The translations under genes were made by a program, and so were the position numbers. From Ruminococcaceae bacterium UBA1417 (GTDB lineage Bacteria > Bacillota > Clostridia > Oscillospirales > Acutalibacteraceae), in assembly GCA_002305575.1 (NCBI GenBank), contig DBPP01000024.1:8053-72052 (forward strand): 64,000 nucleotides of DNA, in the 5' to 3' direction. The number at the start of each line of letters is the position of its first letter. Positions within the stretch are counted from its first letter, which is position 1. The notes under the pieces are model-generated. The model was not told the DNA's origin. It ran no database searches and was given only the letters and a program-made list of their open reading frames with translations. Below, piece by piece: positions 34,383-43,326 of this stretch.

Positions 34383-36812
34383 TTATGCCTTTTTCTTTGC
34401 GCCGCCGTTGTCGACAGGTGTAGCAAGCCAGATGGTGTTTGCATAATCGCGGATGGAACGGTCCGCCGCAAAAATGCCGGCCTTCGCCGTGTTGACGAGG
34501 GACATCGTATTCCATTTTTTCTGGTCTTTATACAGGCGTTCCGCTCTCTGCTGGGCGTCGCTGTAGGAAGCGAAGTCGGCCAGCGCCATATACTGGTCCA
34601 CATTGAGCAGCGCCTGATGCAGGTTGGAGAAGGTTTTGCCGTCAAAGCCGCGGCCGAGCGCATCGATCGCCTTGCGGATGACAGCGTTGTTTTCGTACTG
34701 GTTGCGCGGGCGGTAACCGGCTGCGCGCAGGCTGTTCACTTCCGGCGTCGTCATGCCGAAGAGGATGATGTTGTCATCGCCGACCGCCTCGTGGATCTCC
34801 ACGTTCGCACCGTCGAGCGTGCCGAGCGTGATGGCGCCGTTGATCATGAATTTCATGTTGGAGGTACCGGAAGCCTCGGTGCCGGCCAGCGAGATCTGCT
34901 CGCTGATTTCGGCGGCCGGGGTCAGGAGTTCCGCCCAGGATACGCAGTAGTTTTCCACAAAGATCACGCGCAGCTTCTGGTTGACGCGCGGGTCGTTGTT
35001 GATCGTGTTTGCAAGACATACGATGAACTGCAGGATCTCCTTCGCAAAGTAGTAGCCCGGCGCCGCCTTTGCGCCGAAGAAGTAGGTGTGCGGTGTGTAT
35101 TCGGCGTTCGGGTTCTCGAGCAGCCACTGGTAAACGGAGAGGATGTGCAGCGCATTCATGTGCTGGCGCTTGTACTCGTGCAGGCGCTTGACCTGTACAT
35201 CAAAGATGCTGTTCGGATCCACGGTCTGCCCCTGAATACGCTTCACATAGTCGGCGAGGCGCTTCTTGTTCGCAAGCTTGATGGCTGCGAGTTGATCGAG
35301 TACAGCGCTGTCGTCCTTGAAGGCCATCAGCTTCTCAAGCTGCATGGCGTCGTGGATGTAGCCGTCACCGGTCAGCTCCGTGATAAGATCGGCGAGCTTC
35401 GGGTTGGCCTGATTCAGCCAGCGGCGGTGCGCGATGCCGTTCGTGACGTTCTTGAACTTACCCGGCATCTCGGTATAGAAATCATGGAAAACGCTTTCCT
35501 TGAGGATTTCACTGTGCAACTCGGAAACGCCGTTTGTGCTGTGAGCGGCGAGTACGGCGAGGTTCGCCATGCGCACATAGCCGTCGCACAGCGGCGCCAT
35601 GCGCCAGATCTTGCCTTCATCGACGCCCTTGCGGCGCATTTCCTCCCAGAAGCGGCGGTTGATTTCCTCGACGATCTGGTAAATGCGCGGCAGGCGGGAC
35701 TTGAACAGCTCCACGCTCCAGCATTCGAGCGCCTCGCTCATGACCGTATGGTTTGTGTAGGCAATTGTGCGGCACACGATATCCCACGCAGCCTCCCAAC
35801 CGTAGCCGCATTCGTCGAGCATGATGCGCATCAACTCGGGGATGGCAAGCACCGGGTGTGTGTCGTTGAGGTGAATGGCCGCGAGCTTCGGCAGGTCGTC
35901 GAGCGAGCTGTGCGTGTACAGGTGACGGCGGACGATGTCCTGCACGGAGGCCGAAACGAGGAAATACTGCTGCGCCAGACGCAGGCTCTTGCCCTCGTAG
36001 TGATTATCCTCCGGATAGAGGACCTTGGTAATCGTTTCGGCCATGGCGGTCTGCTCCATGGCGCGGATGTAATTGCCGCTGTTGAAGAGCTTCATATCAA
36101 ACTCGTTCGCCGCAGCGCGCCAGATACGCAGCACGGAAATGCCCTTGCCGTCCATACCGGAAACATACAGGTCGTAGGGAATCGCGAGGATGGAGGTGTA
36201 ATTCTTGTGGCGCACGGAATGGTACTGGTCGTGCCACTGCTCCTCGATAAAGCCGTCGAAGTGGACCTCAATGGCGTTTTCGTCGACCTTCTGCATCCAG
36301 ATCTCGCCACCCGGCAGCCAGAAATCCGGCAGCTCCGTCTGCCAGCCCTCCACGAGCTTCTGGCGGAAAATACCGTACTCGTAGCGCAGGGAGTAGCCCA
36401 TCGCCGGGTAGCCCTGCGTTGCAAGGCCGTCGAGGAAACACGCTGCGAGACGGCCCAGACCGCCGTTGCCGAGGCCGGCGTCCGGCTCCTGCTCGTAAAG
36501 CGCGTCGAGCTTCACGCCCATTTCGCTGAGCGCCTTGCGGAAGTTTTTCTCAAGGCCGAGGTTAAACAGGTTGTTTTTCAGGGAGCGGCCCAGCAGGAAC
36601 TCCATGCAAAGGTAGTAGATCTGCTTGGTATTGCTCTTTTCCGCGTTGCGGATAAATTCATCCCGGCCGCGCATCAAAAGGTCGCGCACAACCAGCGCGG
36701 ACGCCTTGTAAAATTCATCGTCGCTGGCGTTCTCACAGGAAACGCCGTAAATGTGGGAAAGTTTTTCCTGAATCGCGGTCTTGACCTGAGCGACCGTCAT
36801 GCTGTAATTCAT
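34383..36812 (-). CDS. glgP: Glycogen/starch phosphorylase
   Basis: 809 residues, the family length. It releases glucose-1-phosphate from alpha-1,4 glucan ends. The PLP lysine is in SGTSNMKFMINGA near residue 650, with GTLDGANVEI just after. DAGLGNGGLGRLAACFLD near residue 100 is another hallmark. The ATG at 36812 has a strong AGGAGG six to seven bases upstream; earlier in-frame codons lack one. A consensus-like promoter lies about 100 bp upstream. Confidence 0.97.
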   Translation of the reverse strand: MNYSMTVAQVKTAIQEKLSHIYGVSCENASDDEFYKASALVVRDLLMRGRDEFIRNAEKSNTKQIYYLCMEFLLGRSLKNNLFNLGLEKNFRKALSEMGVKLDALYEQEPDAGLGNGGLGRLAACFLDGLATQGYPAMGYSLRYEYGIFRQKLVEGWQTELPDFWLPGGEIWMQKVDENAIEVHFDGFIEEQWHDQYHSVRHKNYTSILAIPYDLYVSGMDGKGISVLRIWRAAANEFDMKLFNSGNYIRAMEQTAMAETITKVLYPEDNHYEGKSLRLAQQYFLVSASVQDIVRRHLYTHSSLDDLPKLAAIHLNDTHPVLAIPELMRIMLDECGYGWEAAWDIVCRTIAYTNHTVMSEALECWSVELFKSRLPRIYQIVEEINRRFWEEMRRKGVDEGKIWRMAPLCDGYVRMANLAVLAAHSTNGVSELHSEILKESVFHDFYTEMPGKFKNVTNGIAHRRWLNQANPKLADLITELTGDGYIHDAMQLEKLMAFKDDSAVLDQLAAIKLANKKRLADYVKRIQGQTVDPNSIFDVQVKRLHEYKRQHMNALHILSVYQWLLENPNAEYTPHTYFFGAKAAPGYYFAKEILQFIVCLANTINNDPRVNQKLRVIFVENYCVSWAELLTPAAEISEQISLAGTEASGTSNMKFMINGAITLGTLDGANVEIHEAVGDDNIILFGMTTPEVNSLRAAGYRPRNQYENNAVIRKAIDALGRGFDGKTFSNLHQALLNVDQYMALADFASYSDAQQRAERLYKDQKKWNTMSLVNTAKAGIFAADRSIRDYANTIWLATPVDNGGAKKKA

Positions 36813-37257
36813 ATGGTACCTCCTAAAGTTGTTACAGACGCAAATTGCGAGATTTTTATGCATATTGCATAAAACAAAATGCTTTAGCACACGAAAATAA
36901 GGGATTTATTTAAATTATATACTAAAAACCTTGTGGATTCAAGACCAAACAAGACGAACTTTGCCAATTCGCTTTGTATGGTTTCTACAGAAAAACGGCG
37001 CAAAAGCCCCGCCCCGCTTTGCGGAAGACGCGCAGTGGAGGCGTGGAAGGCTTTGGAATTTCTCTTTGCCTATTATAGGATACTTTTGAAAAATTAACAA
37101 GTTGTTTTTTGAAAAGTATCAGCAAAGACGCCGGTTTTCGGCCGTTTTTGACGGTTGCTGCGTAAATTTTGCATCCGCTCTCTTTCTTTTTTATCTGAAA
37201 TGCAATATAATAGGAAAAAGGTAAGCGGTGCGCCGTGTAGAAAGGAAGGCCCAGGAG
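36813..37257. other. 445-bp divergent intergenic region between glgP and zapA
   Basis: It holds the glgP promoter at 36914-36942 on the minus strand. A strong TATAAT at 37206-37211 on the plus strand probably serves zapA, but its -35 (TTTCTT at 37183-37188) is weak. The middle (36960-37150) is mixed in composition and I see no gene or stable hairpin in it. Confidence 0.5.
36914..36942 (-). promoter_or_regulatory. Promoter of glgP
   Basis: On the minus strand TTGAAT (36937-36942), a 17-bp spacer and a perfect TATAAT (36914-36919). The leader to the glgP start is about 95 nt. Confidence 0.65.
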
Positions 37258-37725
37258 ATGGAGAAGACAAGATGTAAGTTCAATATATGCGGCGTGGAGG
37301 TCACGGTTTCGGGCGATGTGGACCGCGACGCGGCGGAACAGATTGCCGAAACGGTGCGCGCACGCATGCAGGAGGTGCTCCGCACGGCATACGCGGCTTC
37401 GGTGGAGAAAGCGGCGGTGATCACAGCGATGAACCTCTGCGAGGAGCTGGCGCGGCGCGAAACGGCGCTTCAGGAGAGCGAGGAAAGGGCGGCACGGCTG
37501 CAGGAGGAACTGCGGCAGCTCGGCGGTGCGCAGGGGTTGCGGGCGCGGTTGCAGCAGGCCGAGGGCAAGCTGAAAATCGCCCAGGAGCAGCTCGAGCGGC
37601 TGCGCGGACAGGCGGATGCAGAGAAGGCCGTCCCGACCGCTGCGCCGGCCGGAACAATGCGCAACCCGCTGCGGCCCGATATTGGTGACGAGTCGGGGCT
37701 CGTGAGCTTTTTCGCCAAGGAATGA
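37258..37725 (+). CDS. zapA: Cell division protein ZapA
   Basis: 155 residues. The N-terminal ZapA domain is visible in KFNICGVEVTVSGDVDRDAA and the following helix ending VITAMNLCEELARRE. A coiled coil extends to about residue 120. ZapA bundles FtsZ filaments at mid-cell. The ATG at 37258 follows AAAGGAAGG at 37241-37249; GTG at 37228 is the less likely alternative. The coiled coil and Pro-rich end are longer than in the shortest family members. Confidence 0.85.
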   Translation: MEKTRCKFNICGVEVTVSGDVDRDAAEQIAETVRARMQEVLRTAYAASVEKAAVITAMNLCEELARRETALQESEERAARLQEELRQLGGAQGLRARLQQAEGKLKIAQEQLERLRGQADAEKAVPTAAPAGTMRNPLRPDIGDESGLVSFFAKE

Positions 37726-37759
37726 GCGGACGGATGCGGAAAGGACGGGAAACAACGCT

Positions 37760-39844
37760 TTGACAACGAAAAAAATAGAAGTCCTGGCGCCGGCGGGGAA
37801 CCCGGCGGCGCTGCAGGCGGCTGTATTCGCGGGTGCGGATGCGGTGTATATGGGCGGCGCGCTCTTCTCGGCAAGGGCGAACGCCGTCAATTTTTCCCGG
37901 GAAGAGATGCGAGAGGCCGTCGCGTTTGCCCGGGAGCGCGGTGTGCGCGTCTACGTGACGGTCAATACGCTTGTGAAGGATGCGGAATTTGCGCAGGCGC
38001 TCGATTTCTGCGCGTATCTGTGCAGCCTGCCGGTGGATGGCATCCTTGTGCAGGATATGGGGCTTTTCGCGGCTTTGCGCGCGGCGTGCCCCGCTATGCC
38101 GCTGCACGCTTCCACACAGATGAGCCTGCATACGCCGGCGGGCGCGGCGCTGCTGCGGGAGCTTGGCGCCACGCGCGTGGTGCTCGCGCGGGAGATGTCG
38201 CTGGAGGAAATCCACGAGGTTGCGGTACAGACCGACGTGGAGCTCGAGGCGTTCGTGCACGGCGCGCTGTGCATGTCGCTTTCCGGGCAGTGCTATTTCA
38301 GCGCGATGCTCGGCGGCCGCAGCGGCAACCGCGGCCGCTGCGCGCAGACGTGCCGCCTGCCCTTTGCGGCGCCCGGCGGTACCGGACACGATTTAAGCCT
38401 AAAGGACATGTCGTTCATTGCGCATATCGGCGCGCTTGCAGAGGCCGGCGTATGCTCGGCTAAAATCGAAGGCCGCATGAAGCGCCCCGAATACGTGGCT
38501 GCGGCAGTTTCCGCCTGCCGCCACGCCGCAGACGGCGAAGCCGTGCCGCCCGAGCTGATGGAGGATCTCGGCGCGGTGTTTTCGCGTTCCGGCTTTACGG
38601 ATGGGTATCTGTCCGCGAAACGTGGACGCGATATGTTTGGCATCCGCACAAAAGAGGACGTGGAGGGCGCGTCCGGCGCGGTGTTTGCAAGCCTGCACGC
38701 GCTTTATAAAGGCGAGCGGCAGCGCGTTCCGGTCGCGTTCCACGCGCGCATTTTTGAGGGCGAGCATCCCGTGCTTTCCGTTTCGGACGGCGCGCATACA
38801 GCGTCGGTCAGCGACGAAGCGCATGTTTGTGCCGCGGCCCAACGGCTGCCGGTCGATACCGCGCGCTGGCAGGCCCAGCTGCAAAAAACGGGCGGCACGC
38901 CGTACCGCTGCACGACGGCGGAGATCGAAACAGACGGGCGCACGGCGATACCGGTTTCCGTTTTAAATGGGTTGCGGCGCGCGGCGCTCGAGGTGCTCGG
39001 CGCGCAGCGCCGCGAAAAAGCGCCCGTTCCGTTTGCGATGCCGGTGCTCGATGTGCACCCGCACCGCGCCGAGACGCTCGCGCTGCGCGGCGCATTTCGC
39101 AGTTCGGAGCAAATTCCCGAAAACGTCGGCGTGCTTGAAACCGTCCAGTTGCCGCTCGACACGCCGGTTGAGACGCTCGACGCGCTGCGCCGCGGTGGGC
39201 AGACGGTTCTTGTGGAGATCCCGCGCGCGCTCTGGGGGATTGAGACGGCTGTGCGCGCGCGTATGGAATCGTTCCGAAGCGAGGGCTTCACGCACTTCTG
39301 GTGCGGCAACCTTGGCGCCGTTGCGCTGTGCCGCGCGCTCGGTGTGTCCGCCCACGGCGGATTTTCGCTCAACATTTTCAACACGGAGAGCCTGCGCTTT
39401 TTTGAATCGCTCGGCCTGTGTGATGCAGAGCTTTCGTTTGAACTGACCGGCGGGGAGATTGCAGCGCTCGGCGGTACATTGCGGCGCGGCGTACTTGTCT
39501 ACGGGCGGCAGCCGCTGATGCTTACGCGCAACTGTCCGCTTGCAAATTCGAAAAAGGGCTGCCTGCACTGCACGCGGCCGCTTTCCATCCGTGATCGGCG
39601 CGGCGTGGAATTTCCCGTGCTTTGCACCAAATTTGCGGGAAAACCCGTTTTTTCGGAAGTTTTCAACAGCGTGCCGCTGACCTTAACCGACACGCTTCGC
39701 GCGGGAAATGGCGCGGATTTTGGCGTTTTGCGGTTTTCTGTGGAAAAATCTGTGGAAACCGGGGAAATCCTGCGCCGCACGATTCGACAGGAAAAGCCGC
39801 ATTCCGACTATACGCGCGGCCTTTTTACACGCGGTGTGCTGTGA
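37760..39844 (+). CDS. U32 family peptidase / RNA hydroxylase-type protein
   Basis: 694 residues. Opens with EVLAPAGNPAALQAAVFAGADAVYMGG, the U32 N-terminus. The U32 signature is seen in FVHGALCMSLSGQCYFS near residue 165, with GNRGRCAQTCR just after, supplying clustered cysteines. A second Cys group (NCPLANSKKGCLHC) is near residue 595. Some U32 proteins act in tRNA or 23S rRNA hydroxylation with a metal or Fe-S site, others as collagenase-like proteases; this length and the Cys groups fit the RNA hydroxylation branch better, but that is inference. Start codon TTG. Confidence 0.85.
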   Translation: MTTKKIEVLAPAGNPAALQAAVFAGADAVYMGGALFSARANAVNFSREEMREAVAFARERGVRVYVTVNTLVKDAEFAQALDFCAYLCSLPVDGILVQDMGLFAALRAACPAMPLHASTQMSLHTPAGAALLRELGATRVVLAREMSLEEIHEVAVQTDVELEAFVHGALCMSLSGQCYFSAMLGGRSGNRGRCAQTCRLPFAAPGGTGHDLSLKDMSFIAHIGALAEAGVCSAKIEGRMKRPEYVAAAVSACRHAADGEAVPPELMEDLGAVFSRSGFTDGYLSAKRGRDMFGIRTKEDVEGASGAVFASLHALYKGERQRVPVAFHARIFEGEHPVLSVSDGAHTASVSDEAHVCAAAQRLPVDTARWQAQLQKTGGTPYRCTTAEIETDGRTAIPVSVLNGLRRAALEVLGAQRREKAPVPFAMPVLDVHPHRAETLALRGAFRSSEQIPENVGVLETVQLPLDTPVETLDALRRGGQTVLVEIPRALWGIETAVRARMESFRSEGFTHFWCGNLGAVALCRALGVSAHGGFSLNIFNTESLRFFESLGLCDAELSFELTGGEIAALGGTLRRGVLVYGRQPLMLTRNCPLANSKKGCLHCTRPLSIRDRRGVEFPVLCTKFAGKPVFSEVFNSVPLTLTDTLRAGNGADFGVLRFSVEKSVETGEILRRTIRQEKPHSDYTRGLFTRGVL

Positions 39845-39965
39845 TTGTGGAAAACTCGGTGGAAAGCGTGAAAAACTTTTTGCCCAAAAGGAAAAAAGCG
39901 GTAAAAAAACCGCAGCATAAAGCCAAAAACTTTTTTCCACAATGCTGTGGAAAGGGTTATGCACA
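39739..39965. promoter_or_regulatory. Cluster of DnaA-box-like 9-mers upstream of dut
   Basis: TTATGCACA at 39957-39965 matches TTATNCACA exactly. TTTTCCACA (fits TTWTNCACA) is at 39933-39941 and, on the minus strand, at 39739-39747 and 39846-39854. Near matches on the minus strand are at 39751-39759 and 39946-39954. The stretch 39845-39998 is A/T-rich and has no gene. The first two sites lie inside the U32 gene. Confidence 0.45.
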
Positions 39966-39998
39966 AAAATCAACGGTTTTGAAAAGGAGAGACGCAAT

Positions 39999-40451
39999 AT
40001 GGAAAACAACAGTGAAATGGTTTTGAAGCTCCTGCGCGTGCGGGAAAACGCCGTGTTGCCCCGGCAGGCGACAGCCGGCAGCGCGGGTTACGACCTGTGT
40101 GCCTGCATCGACGCCCCGCAGACCATCGCACCCGGCGCGCGCGCGGTGTTCCCGAGCGGCCTTGCGGCGGAAATCCCGCAGGGAACGGCCGGATTTATCT
40201 TCACGCGCAGTGGGTTGGGCATCAAAAAGGGGATCCACGTGACAAACGGCGTCGGTGTTGTGGACAGCGATTACCGCGGCGAGATCTGTGTCGGCCTGCA
40301 CAATTTGAGCGATGAGCCGTACACGGTGCAGCCCGGTGAGCGCATCGCGCAGATGATCATCCTGCCGTACTTTGCCCCGACCATCGTCGAGGTGACGTCG
40401 CTTTCCGAGACGGACCGCGGCGCGGGCGGCTTCGGCAGCACCGGAAAATAA
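39999..40451 (+). CDS. dut: dUTP diphosphatase
   Basis: 150 residues. Trimeric dUTPase with all five motifs: GSAGYDL, RSGLGIKKGI, GVVDSDYRGEI, QPGERIAQMII and the C-terminal RGAGGFGSTG. It hydrolyses dUTP to dUMP, keeping uracil out of DNA and feeding thymidylate synthesis. The ATG follows AAAAGGAG. Confidence 0.97.
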   Translation: MENNSEMVLKLLRVRENAVLPRQATAGSAGYDLCACIDAPQTIAPGARAVFPSGLAAEIPQGTAGFIFTRSGLGIKKGIHVTNGVGVVDSDYRGEICVGLHNLSDEPYTVQPGERIAQMIILPYFAPTIVEVTSLSETDRGAGGFGSTGK

Positions 40452-40455
40452 AAAT

Positions 40456-40495
40456 CAAGATATGGGACGGCTCCAAGGCCGCGCCGCATATCTTG
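40456..40495 (+). terminator. Hairpin after dut
   Basis: Arms CAAGATATG (40456-40464) and CATATCTTG (40487-40495) with further GC pairing inside, followed by GGATTTTC. The T run is short, so it may be a weak terminator. Confidence 0.55.
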
Positions 40496-40534
40496 GGATT
40501 TTCAAGAAAAGTTACAATTTGTAAACTTTTTCGG

Positions 40535-40563
40535 TTGAGAACACGCCGATTTTTTGCTATACT
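40535..40563 (+). promoter_or_regulatory. Promoter of the mre cluster
   Basis: TTGAGA at 40535-40540, a 17-bp spacer and TATACT at 40558-40563, about 65 bp before mreB. Confidence 0.65.
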
Positions 40564-40628
40564 TGAATGTGTGATTTTTGCGCCTTTGGCGGTGTGCGGC
40601 GGCCGGGGCGCGCTGGGAGGCTATACGC

Positions 40629-41708
40629 ATGGGTTCGATTCGCGCAGATCTTTTCGCGGGGTTCTCCTCGCTTTTTTCGGTGTTTTCCCGATCGGTCAAG
40701 GATATCGGTATCGATCTAGGAACAGCCAATACGCTCGTCTATGTGCGCGGGCGCGGCATCGTGCTGCGCGAACCGTCCGTCGTGGCGGTGGACGCGCGCA
40801 CGGAAGAGGTCCTGGCTGTCGGTAAGCAGGCCAAGGAGATGCTTGGCCGCACGCCGGATTCGATTGTCGCGGTGCGCCCGCTCCAGCACGGCGTTATCGC
40901 CGATTTTGAGGTGACGGCGGCGATGCTCAAGTATTTCGTGCGCAAGGCGCTGAAATCGGGCGCGTTCAGCCGGCCGCACATCGTCATCTGCATCCCCTCG
41001 GGCGTCACCGAGGTGGAGCGCCGGGCCGTGGAGGATGCGGCGCGCAGCGCCGGCGCCGGCCGTGTGGAGCTGATGCTCGAGCCGATGGCCGCGGCGCTCG
41101 GCGCCGGCATCGCGATCCACAAGCCGCGCGGCTGCATGGTGCTCGACATCGGCGGCGGCACAAGCGAGATGGCGGTCATCTCCTACGGCGACCCGGTCGT
41201 GGCTGAATCGGTGCACGTGGCGGGCGACCGGTTTGACGAGGCCATCGTTGCGCACCTGAAGAAGAAATACGGCGTTGTCGTCGGCGAGCGGACGGCGGAG
41301 CAGATCAAAATTCGCATCGGCTCGGCGTATCCGCTCGAAAAGCTGCGCAGCGTCTCGATGAGCCTGCGCGCCGCGAACGCCGCGGACGGCCAGCCGCGCG
41401 ATATCACTGTGACGGCCGAGGATGTGCGCGAGGCGCTGATGCTGCCGCTCAAGACTGTATTCGAGGCGATCCACAGCGTGCTCGAGCGCACGCCGCCGGA
41501 GCTTGCGGCGGACCTGCTCGACACGGGCATCGTGCTTACGGGTGGTGGCGCGCTGCTGCGCGGACTGGACCGCTTCCTGCACGAGGCGACCGGGCTGCCG
41601 GTACATATCGCCGAGCACCCGATGGACTGCGTGGCGCTCGGCGCCGGTAAGACGCTCGAGGGAGGGGCGTTCATCCCGGCCAACGCGCGTCGGGCGCAGG
41701 AGGCCTGA
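40629..41708 (+). CDS. mreB: Rod-shape determining protein MreB
   Basis: 359 residues. Actin-like ATPase with phosphate 1 loop GIDLGTANTLVY near residue 26, phosphate 2 DIGGGTSEMAVIS near residue 172 and adenosine loop LTGGGALLRGLD near residue 300. It forms membrane filaments that guide elongation. An N-terminal stretch (ADLFAGFSSLFSVF) may be an amphipathic membrane helix. It heads mreB-mreC-mreD-mrdA; the ATG follows GGGAGG. Confidence 0.93.
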   Translation: MGSIRADLFAGFSSLFSVFSRSVKDIGIDLGTANTLVYVRGRGIVLREPSVVAVDARTEEVLAVGKQAKEMLGRTPDSIVAVRPLQHGVIADFEVTAAMLKYFVRKALKSGAFSRPHIVICIPSGVTEVERRAVEDAARSAGAGRVELMLEPMAAALGAGIAIHKPRGCMVLDIGGGTSEMAVISYGDPVVAESVHVAGDRFDEAIVAHLKKKYGVVVGERTAEQIKIRIGSAYPLEKLRSVSMSLRAANAADGQPRDITVTAEDVREALMLPLKTVFEAIHSVLERTPPELAADLLDTGIVLTGGGALLRGLDRFLHEATGLPVHIAEHPMDCVALGAGKTLEGGAFIPANARRAQEA

Positions 41709-41799
41709 GCCGGCGGGGCCGCGGTTTGGTCTGCCCGGTTTTTAGGAAGGACGTCTCTCCCCCGAACGGGGCGCGGAGACGCGTATCGCGGAGGTGCAT

Positions 41800-42714
41800 A
41801 TGGAAAAATTTTCAAGCCGCACGTTCAAAATCCTGATTGTGGCGGTCGTCGTGCTGCTCGGCATCCTGATTTACAGCCCGAGCGCGGGAAGCTCGATCTT
41901 TGCGAACCTGTTCGGCACGGTATCTGCGCCGCTGCTCACGGCGGGTACGAGCATGACGGAGGGCGCGAAGGAGTTTGTCGATCTCGACGGCATGTCGCGG
42001 GAAGACCTGAAGGCGCTGTACCTCGAGCTTTCCGAGGAAAACCGGAAGCTGCGCGAGCAGCTGGTCGATTACTATGAGATGAAGGAGGAAAACGCCTCCT
42101 ATGAGAATATCCTTTCGGTTAAAGACGCGATGCCGGATCTTTCCCTTACGGCCGCGAGCGTTGTCGGGCGCGACCCGGGCGACGTCTTCTATGATTTTAC
42201 AATTGACCGTGGGTCGCTTTCCGGCATTTCGGTCGGCGACGCGGTGATTACCGAGATGGGTGTCGTCGGCGTTGTCGAGGAGGTCTATGCCACCTCGAGC
42301 CGCGTGCGCTCGATCCTTTCCGAGGAGACGCAGATTGGCGCCATCGCGAAGGAAACCGGTGAAAGCGGCGTCATCTCGAGCGATATCCAGTTTGCAAACA
42401 GCGGCAAGGTGCGCCTGAATTACCTGACGCGCGACACGCAGGTGCAGCCCGGCGCGATCATCACCACTTCGGGCACCGGCGGAATGTTCCCGGGCGACCT
42501 TCTGATCGGCCGCGTGGACAGCGTCGAGCGCAGCAATACGGATTCGTCGTTTTACGCGATCGTGACGCCGTACGTCGACGTGAAAACGGTGTCGGACGTC
42601 TTTGTCATCACGGACTTTGACGGCAAGGGCGACGTGCAGGCCAATCTGCCTGAGCCCTCGCCCTCTCCGGAGGCGGAGGACCCGGCGGCCACAGCGCAGA
42701 AGGGTGAGGCGTAA
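41800..42714 (+). CDS. mreC: Rod-shape determining protein MreC
   Basis: 304 residues. Short cytoplasmic tail, one membrane helix (about 9-28), a coiled coil (about 60-95) and the MreC beta domain (VVGRDPGDVFYDFTIDRGS to GTGGMFPGDLLIGRV). The last 25 residues are Pro/Glu/Ala-rich. It links MreB to penicillin-binding proteins. The ATG at 41800 follows GGAGG at 41789-41793. Confidence 0.93.
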   Translation: MEKFSSRTFKILIVAVVVLLGILIYSPSAGSSIFANLFGTVSAPLLTAGTSMTEGAKEFVDLDGMSREDLKALYLELSEENRKLREQLVDYYEMKEENASYENILSVKDAMPDLSLTAASVVGRDPGDVFYDFTIDRGSLSGISVGDAVITEMGVVGVVEEVYATSSRVRSILSEETQIGAIAKETGESGVISSDIQFANSGKVRLNYLTRDTQVQPGAIITTSGTGGMFPGDLLIGRVDSVERSNTDSSFYAIVTPYVDVKTVSDVFVITDFDGKGDVQANLPEPSPSPEAEDPAATAQKGEA

Positions 42715-42756
42715 GGTGCTTTTGCGCGGCCGGAAAAGGCTGAGGAGGTGAACCGC

Positions 42757-43266
42757 ATGGCGGAACGGAAAAAGTGGATGCGTTGGGTGCTGTACGCGGT
42801 GCAGCTCCTGGTTTTGTTTGTATTGCAGGAGACGCCGGGGTTGCTGCCGTTTGTGATGGGCGCGAAACCCATGCTCATTTTGGCGGCGGCGCTCACCATC
42901 GCGATGGTGGAGGACTGCGTGCCGGCGATGGCATTCGGCATTTTCGCAGGCCTTCTGGCCGATTTCGGCGGCGGCAGCGCGATGGGGTACCATGCTTTGG
43001 TCTTCGGCGTGCTCTGCTTCCTGCTCAGCGGTCTGTGCGGCACGCGCATTCAGATCCACCTGTTTACGGCGATTCTGATGGGGCTGTGGAGCTGTGCGGT
43101 GGCCGTGCTGCTCGACTGGCTCGTGCTCTATGTGGCGCGCGGCTACAGCCTTGCGGCGTATGCGCTGCTGAACGCATACCTGCCCATCTATTTTTACACG
43201 CTTCTGATGATTTTTCCGTGCTACGGGCTGCAATTTTTAAACCGACGCTTTTTGGGCAGGCGCTGA
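42757..43266 (+). CDS. mreD: Rod-shape determining protein MreD
   Basis: 169 residues with about five membrane helices; hydrophobic throughout with GIFAGLLADFGGGSAMGYHAL, typical of MreD. It completes the mre set. The ATG follows GAGGAGG at 42742-42748. Similarity is mainly in hydropathy and context. Confidence 0.85.
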   Translation: MAERKKWMRWVLYAVQLLVLFVLQETPGLLPFVMGAKPMLILAAALTIAMVEDCVPAMAFGIFAGLLADFGGGSAMGYHALVFGVLCFLLSGLCGTRIQIHLFTAILMGLWSCAVAVLLDWLVLYVARGYSLAAYALLNAYLPIYFYTLLMIFPCYGLQFLNRRFLGRR

Positions 43267-43326
43267 AAAAACGGAAAAAAACGGGAACACTAAACGGGTG
43301 TACACACCGGGAAAGGAGACGGCGAA

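Noticed and set aside
32517..36872. Very long plus-strand open frame opposite glgP and the GH13 gene
   Set aside because: It results from GC-biased third positions on the real minus-strand genes, has no family motifs and no ribosome binding site.
39739..39965. DnaA-box cluster as the chromosomal origin
   Set aside because: dnaA, dnaN, rpmH and other origin neighbours are absent, so only a regulatory or titration site is suggested.
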